From NCBI RefSeq assembly GCF_039555335.1, contig NC_092636.1:2723464-2787463 (forward strand): a DNA stretch of 64,000 nucleotides. The letters are read 5' to 3'. The position numbers and the translations under genes were made by a program. Below are positions 58,205 through 64,000 of the stretch, in pieces. Origin of the DNA: Amphiura filiformis (lineage: Eukaryota; Echinodermata; Ophiuroidea; Amphilepidida; Amphiuridae). The notes under the pieces were generated by a model. The model had not been told where the DNA came from, made no database searches, and worked only from the letters and a program-made list of their open reading frames with translations. Position 1 is the first letter of the stretch. Each line of letters opens with the position of its first letter.

Positions 58205-58477
58205 ACAATCAAGGAATTTAATAGTTGGTACACCTTGACAATATGTTGGAACTCTTCATTGCTGCTCTGATAGTTGAGTGAAATTAGTATAACTATGTTT
58301 GATGAGAAGTACATACCTTCTCCTTTCACCTTCCCTCCCCCAATCCCCCTCAATCAATGTTGGGGAGACTGGAGAGCCCAATGGAAAAAGTGCTGTCATC
58401 AACATTGAACTGGGGGAGAGGGGTGGCGATTTACATTTAGTATGCCCGAGTGTGCCAACATAAATTTCTTTGATTGT
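58205..58477. repeat. Spacer copy 3, right end of the 2.58-kb array
   Basis: Matches copies 1 and 2 up to CTTTGATTGT, then the sequence changes to AGTAACCTACAACC, which leads into the related 2.43-kb array. Confidence 0.85.
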
Positions 58478-59825
58478 AGTAACCTACAACCATGGCCAAA
58501 ATGTGTTGGGACACTTACGGAAAACGTACACTATATTATGGCCTTATTTCCGTTATTGTTAACGTGATAAAATGGAGGTTTCTTTGGTGACAAGCCTAAA
58601 CCCTTTCCTAACACCCCAACCCTCCCCCTTCCCCATCAATCAATGTTGGGTGCCACTACTAGGCAAAAAAAAAAAAAAAAGTAGGATTCAACATTGATCG
58701 GGGAGTGGGGGCTTATTTACATTACCCTATCAAACCGTCCCAACACTTATGGCCAGCATTGTCTCCAAGGTACAAAAAATTTTAATTTTAAAATGTGTGT
58801 TTTGGCCCATATCTCCTCAACCATAGCTTGGATTTTCATCAAATTTTACATGAAAATGGAGAAACTATTTATTTTTTCATTTATATAAAAACTATTGGAT
58901 TTTCTTCACGTGATATAAAGATACGGTCACTTTTTATATGCAATATCGTGTATTTTACAGGGCGTGCTGTACATTATTAGCCTACGCGAACTACGTATTT
59001 TGCATAAAATGACGTTTTATTTTGAAAGAATAGTGATTTAGTCGCCAGAAATACATAATATTTGTTGACAGGAATTGATTGAAGTCTTTTAAAAGAGTGA
59101 CTTTGGAAAAAAATTAATACTTAAATTTAAAAAAGCTAATTTTTAGACAAAATAACGAACTTTAATAATTTTCATCGTTTGCATCAAAAAAATGTATATA
59201 TGGTATTTGCAACGAGTACATGTATATTGTGTAAATATAATTATAGTCGGCAGGAGTGGGCTTAAATTACGCTTTATGACTGAAATCTATTAAAGCGCTT
59301 TCAAAGAAACTTACGTTTGAAAAATAACATAGCACATAAAAAGAGTAATTATTATAACATAACACATATTTCCTAAATCAGAATTTCATCTTCAGAAGAT
59401 AGCAAACATCATTGACTATTCACCTTCATATCCTATTAGACTAGTCGACTTCCTGCTGAGAAATAGAAGTTTTAGGTGCATTTTTTTAGTTAAAAAACGG
59501 TATATATGCAAATTAGCAGGTCAAAGCATATACATTATTTTTGGTATCTGTGATACATGGATTCAGCATAGGTCATGCCGATTTTAAGGATGAATACTAA
59601 CAAATATAATATTTCATGATTTAGAGATAAGTTACAACAAAAGGTGAATGATCTTCATGATACAACATTATCTATATAACACAACAAACGCAGTATATAA
59701 TACTAAGAAGCCACAATAAATGCGCATAATAGTGACATTTTGCATTTTATTTGAAAAAAGGAGTTTGTTCGTCTGCAAAGTAATTTTGAAAGAAAACTGT
59801 CATGAAATAATTATATTATAACAAT

Positions 59826-59905
59826 AAAAAAAATTGGATGGAGTCGAACCGCGCTGTCTATTGGAGATGACCAGCGCGCTAACCAATTGAGCTATCGGAA
59901 ACCAC
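59826..59905 (-). tRNA. tRNA-like segment in the 2.43-kb unit, minus strand
   Basis: The minus strand has TAGCTCAATTGGTTAGCGCGC (A box, D arm) and GGTTCGACTCC (B box). A GCGCT...AGCGC stem makes the anticodon arm unusually long, and the acceptor does not pair. It occupies a place in the unit comparable with 53889-53957. Confidence 0.45.
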
Positions 59906-60519
59906 TGGTGTGCAGTATGGTTTTGTTTATTGACAAGTGTCAAATTAATCATGATATTTAAATTGACAATATTGTGCTAAATAAGTTGAATTTCTGAAAT
60001 GATCATATCGGTAATCCATATTGTTGTGAAAATATTGTGTCGATTTGTAAAACATAACGCCATGAATCCACGATATACCACCGTATTCTTAGAATAAAAG
60101 CAATTGACTATGATCAGACTTTATAGCAATGGTTTATCGATGGGATGCATTCATTTGTGTATGGTCATGATGGTGTTTCGTTGGTTTACCGTCGCATCCT
60201 TAATACAAAGTCCATACAATATTTAAAGTTCATGATTAGTCTTACTTTAAGAACGAGACTGAATGCGGACATGCTTGAGTTCATGTCACGGTATGCACTA
60301 TAATAAAAGAGAATCACTACTATCTCTTGATTCAGTTTACGAGTGCATACCGTGGGTTTCAAACTTTCTTACACTTTAAGACTCGATTTTCTTGAAAAGG
60401 CCTTGAATACCGTTATTACGTTTCATGTCCTAAAAGCAGCGGGTTAGTTTCAACACTTTTATTCCATTTTAATAGCTTTTATACCCAAAAATACTTCATA
60501 ATGTCACTTGAACATTTTA

Positions 60520-60575
60520 GCTCAGTTGATTTGTCTGTCAAAAAAAAAAAAAAAAAGTCCGAGTTCAATTCCTAT
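60520..60575 (+). tRNA. tRNA relic with A and B boxes split by a poly-A run
   Basis: TTTTAGCTCAGTTGATTTGTC (D-arm-like) is followed by about 19 A, then GAGTTCAATTCC (B-box-like). The anticodon arm is replaced by the A run. Not functional as a tRNA. Confidence 0.35.
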
Positions 60576-60774
60576 TTAATTTTTTTTTTTTTTTTTGCTT
60601 TCTTTTTAAAATAAATAATCTCTCATATCACTGAATTTCTGTTGAAATGAAAATGTGTAGGATTTTTTTTTTCATAAATAAGATCACAAATAAAAGCAGA
60701 GCATCAACTGAGCTAACACACTGTACTTGTTCATCCATTATTGTATGTAGTCTAAATTAATCCTAACAAGTTGA

Positions 60775-60852
60775 TTTACTCCGTTACTTCAATTGAGGTA
60801 GACAGCATTAAATTGGAAAAACAAGTGTGCATGGGTTCGATTCCTTTATTTG
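60775..60852 (+). tRNA. tRNA-like relic with GGGTTCGATTCC B box
   Basis: TTACTTCAATTGAGGTAGAC resembles a D arm and GGGTTCGATTCC is a consensus B box about 45 bases later. A lone minus-strand D-arm word (TTAGCTCAGTTGATGCTCTG) sits at 60700-60722. Degenerate. Confidence 0.3.
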
Positions 60853-62163
60853 TTTTTTGATCACGAGATGTTGTGATAACTTTTATTTTCTTCTATAACT
60901 TTAATATAAGATTTTAATTGGTGGAAACAATAATTTGTCATTTTAAAACCTAACTTTTTGACAGTTAAAGTGACGAATAGTGAACTTAAACATGGCCAAA
61001 AATATGGCTTTAAGACTTTTTAAGTGACCAGTCCCTAAATTTAGAATGTAGCCATTTATATTTTTTGTGGTCAAGCATAATCATAGGATCTCTTACTGCT
61101 CCAAATTTGGTGTCAATATCATAATTACTTTTTGAGTTATAAGCAAAAACTGATATTAGATGATTTTTTTCAACTTTTCAAATACATGTCTCCAAGGTAC
61201 AAAAAATCCAATTTTAAAATGTGTGTTTTGGCCCATATCTCCTCAACCATAGCTTGGATTTTCATCAAATTTTACATGAAAATGGAGAAACTATTTATTT
61301 TTTCATTTATATAAAAACTATTGGATTTTCTTCACGTGATATAAAGATACGGTCACTTTTTATATGCAATATCGTGTATTTTACAGGGCGTGCTGTACAT
61401 TATTAGCCTACGCGAACTACGTATTTTGCATAAAATGACATTTTATTTTGAAAGAATAGTGATTTAGTCCGCCAGAAATACATAATATTTGTTGACAGGA
61501 ATTGATTGAAGTCTTTTAAAAGAGTGACTTTGAAAAAAAATTAATACTTAAATTTAAAAAAGCTAATTTTTAGACAAAATAACGAACTTTAATAATTTTC
61601 ATCGTTTGCATCAAAAAATGTATATGGTATTTGCAACGAGTACATGTATATCGTGTAAATATAATTATAGTCGGCAGGAGTGGGCTTAAATTACGCTTTA
61701 TGACTGAAATCTATTAAAGCGCTTTCAAAGAAACTTACGTTTGAAAAATAACATAGCACATAAAAAGAGTAATTATTATAACATAACACATATTTCCTAA
61801 ATCAGAATTTCATCTTCAGAAGATAGCAAACATCATTGACTATTCACCTTCATATTTTATTTATTTATTTATTTATTAGAACATACACTTTTGTAACAGT
61901 GGCACACGCCAATCCGGATGCGTTCATAAACAAGATATTAAAGGAAACAAAGCAAATTACACAAATATTATACAAAGGTGACTTAAAAAAGCAGAACTTG
62001 TTGTACAGCAAAAGAAATACATATTGAATGACAAATGAATGAGGAAAACACACAACTACCTGAACCCAAGTTGACTTGAAGTGGGTTTACGGCAATAAAA
62101 ATATTATATACGATATAGATTATATAAAACAAGCAACGTAGAATTTAGCACATACAATTATTA

Positions 62164-63074
62164 TTAGTTGTCAGTAGTCTTCAATTCTGATCTTGCTTTC
62201 CACGCTCTCTTTGCGAAAGATTTACAGAATTTATCAAGAATTTCATATATATCATCAGCATTAGTTATATTACAGAAAGTGGTCGCTGTACTTCCAAGAG
62301 CAAGATTAAATTTTACATCTAGATTGCCAGAAATAAACAATTCCCATATATCAAGGCCATTTAAATTAATCAATTCATTCTCTAGTTTACAGTATTCATC
62401 AACTCTAATATTGTTAAGTGCATAACAAGTAAAAAGAAAATGCTTTACATCTTCAACACCAATGTTACAAAGCTTACATATACCGTCGTTATCTGGAGTC
62501 CATCTGCTGATTTTACGTTCTAAAGGAAGTGTATTTGAGCGAATCTTGAATTTGAGACAAGCACCATGAAAATCAATTTCATCTAAGAGATAAGTTTCCA
62601 TACATGGAGCGTTCTTGATTGTCAAATAATCGATGAGAGAAGATTTAGATTTAACATCATCTTTCCATTCATTATTAAAGATGTTATAGATAGTACCTTT
62701 AATTGATTTAGCCCATTGTGGATTACTAGAAGCTATTCCCACTTTTGCGCGATCAATGGCGTCATTTAAGTCGCATTTGCTTAAAATATTCTGAACACAA
62801 TTTAAAATTTGTATCGCAATTTAGAGGGCTCAATGTCTAAACTAATCATCGTGTTTAGAAGCAATTTAGGCCAACGATGATGCTCCATTTCAATAACACG
62901 TGCAAAGTATTTTGCCCTAAACGAATTCTGCATAGTGGAAATTGGGACCCATCCCAAATCACCGTAAAAGCGCTGCTCATGTGTATTCCGTGGTGCTTTT
63001 AGAATATGGCGCGCCATTTGAAGCTGTAGATTTTCAATTTTATCAATGTCTGCCTGACTACTAGGAATCCACAC
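62164..63074 (-). pseudogene. LINE C-terminal region with CCHC-like zinc motif
   Basis: Minus-strand frames 63074-62802 (MWIPSSQADIDKIENLQLQM, LGWVPISTM, FARVIEMEHHRWPKLL) and 62742-62164 (DFHGACLKFKIRSNTLPLER, CKLCNIGVEDVKHFLFTC) form one C-terminus separated by a frame change near 62760-62800. The CxxC...H...C pattern is the zf-RVT-like motif found after many LINE reverse transcriptases. Confidence 0.8.
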
Positions 63075-63184
63075 TGCGCTAGCATAGTTAATTGATGGTA
63101 GGGCTATTGTTCTCCATAAAATATCACCATAATAGACACGATTAAAGTTATCAAAATTATTGATTACAGACTTAATGTACGCAA

Positions 63185-64000
63185 TTAGTCTATTACCTTT
63201 TTAATTTTTTCCTGAATGTGATGGTGATCTGAGATGTTACGAGATATGTTTACGCCTAAATACTTATATGAATCAACTTCTGAAATACATTTATCGCCTA
63301 ACTTCCATAACTTACTATTATCGATACGCTGACCTGCAATTAAAATATTAGATTTATCGTGATTAAAGCTCAGTTTCCAGTCATTAGCAAATTCTGCTGC
63401 TATGTTTAACATTCTGTTAAGTTCGTTTTCATCGTTTGCAAGTAAGACAACATCATCTGCCCAAAAAGGCTACCAACACATACGTTATGAATCCTCACAC
63501 CAACATTGTGTTTTTAAGCAATTTAGTGAATTCATGAATGAAAATACAGAATAATACAGGTGATAATACACAACCTTGCTGTACTCCTTCAGAAACTTCA
63601 AAGAAATCAGTTTCGATGCTACCAAATTAGACCTGAGCCTGAACATTATCATAAAGAGCATCGACCAATCTCACATACGCCCTCTCAACCCTGAATTCCA
63701 AGCTGCCAACAGCAAACCCTCCCTCCAAACCGTGTCAAAGCGCTTTACGAAAATCTAAAAAAATGCCATAAACGTTTTCTTTCCTTCTGCTAACCGGCAT
63801 GCGGTAATGCTTCTTAGTGTGAACACGTGATCTTCGCACCTATGTAGAAACGGAACCGCCTTGGACTTCGAAAAGCGTGTTTGAATTTTCCAAAAATTTT
63901 GAGATGCTCATCGCAATTATTCTATTAAATATTTTTGAAACGCATGAAGTAAGTGATATACCCTGTAATTATTGAGATCTTTGCGATCCCTTTTTAAAAA
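63185..64000 (-). pseudogene. LINE reverse transcriptase fragment, several frame breaks
   Basis: Read on the minus strand from 64000: RKDLNNYR, a motif A region (FLDFRKAL then DTVWREGLL after a frame change), motif B GVQQGCVLSPVLFCIFIHEF (63535-63600), motif C WADDVVLLANDENELN (63420-63470), then LSFNHDKSNILIAG and YKYLGVNISR. The Asp pair is present, but frame changes and a stop near 63630 show a dead copy. Confidence 0.82.

Larger units (their letters stand above)
53051..58477. repeat. Tandem array: 2.58-kb unit, two full copies plus a third spacer
   Basis: A 273-bp spacer (53051-53323, 55631-55903, 58205-58477) alternates with a 2.3-kb body (53324-55630, 55904-58204). The copies differ by only scattered substitutions and small indels. 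The body begins CCGAGGCGAATGTAAAATAT and ends with its inverse; the spacer begins ACAATCAAGGAATTTA and ends TAAATTTCTTTGATTGT, also inverted. Each body carries two tRNA-like segments. No protein domain was recognised, and small open frames in it are not credible genes. Confidence 0.9.
58487..61853. repeat. Second tandem array: 2.43-kb unit, one full and one truncated copy
   Basis: The sequence from 58761 (GTCTCCAAGGTACAAAAAAT) recurs at 61188 and continues nearly identical to TTCACCTTCATAT, giving a period of 2427 bp. The second copy stops at 61853, where a LINE tail begins. A diverged spacer with the CAATCAATGTTGGG/CAACATTGATCGGGG hairpin (58487-58757) precedes the body. Layout and scattered words resemble the 2.58-kb array, so the two families look related. 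Confidence 0.82.
61854..64000 (-). mobile_element. Minus-strand non-LTR retrotransposon, 3' part, runs off the window
   Basis: The 3' end is a tetranucleotide tail (plus strand TTTATTTATTTATTTATT, 61856-61878) placed exactly where the second 2.43-kb copy stops. Moving right are the C-terminal region (62164-63074) and reverse transcriptase (63185-64000), in several frames. The rest lies beyond the window. Clade undetermined. Confidence 0.85.

Overview
This is animal nuclear DNA: spliced exons, introns of 1 to 10 kb, several classes of DNA transposon, non-LTR retrotransposons and a Penelope-like fragment. A scattered TAGGCCTA-type word, the abundance of foldback MITEs, and a TRIM-like/GIMAP-like immune gene suggest an invertebrate deuterostome, perhaps an echinoderm. 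The taxon is an inference from style, not from a marker gene.

Only one host gene is well supported. It lies on the plus strand, has five exons (25727-26035, 36298-36934, 37881-38841, 40509-40742, 42826-42875), and encodes about 729 residues. The order is RING finger, B-box, coiled coil, AIG1/GIMAP GTPase, second coiled coil, and a C-terminal CFIL prenylation (CaaX) motif. All four exon junctions agree in phase (0, 1, 1, 1). Intron 2 uses a GC-AG donor that the phase requires. One extra base in an A run at 38748-38751 breaks the frame inside the second coiled coil; everything downstream is consistent once that base is discounted. The predicted protein is a membrane-targeted E3-ligase/GTPase chimera, comparable in plan to TRIM23 (TRIM plus ARF) but with a GIMAP-type GTPase.

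Layout. 1-25.7 kb: no gene supported; foldback elements and DNA-transposon relics, several with exact target-site duplications (4818-5774 hAT-like, 9484-12728 Harbinger-like, 10365-10767 and 16660-17243 with 9-bp duplications). 25.7-42.9 kb: the TRIM-GIMAP gene, with a decayed 3.8-kb LINE (27.3-31.1 kb), a DR1-like minisatellite (31.5-32.2 kb) and a 1-kb TIR element in intron 1, and foldback MITEs in introns 2, 3 and 4. 43.1-43.9 kb: a Penelope-like GIY-YIG fragment inside an inverted repeat. 45-52 kb: foldback elements, a complete 2.17-kb hAT-like insertion, and a piggyBac-like MITE whose empty site is present 4 kb upstream. 53.0-61.85 kb: two adjacent tandem arrays of 2.58-kb and 2.43-kb units carrying degenerate tRNA-like segments. 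61.85-64 kb: a minus-strand LINE whose TTTA-type tail truncates the second array and which runs off the window end.
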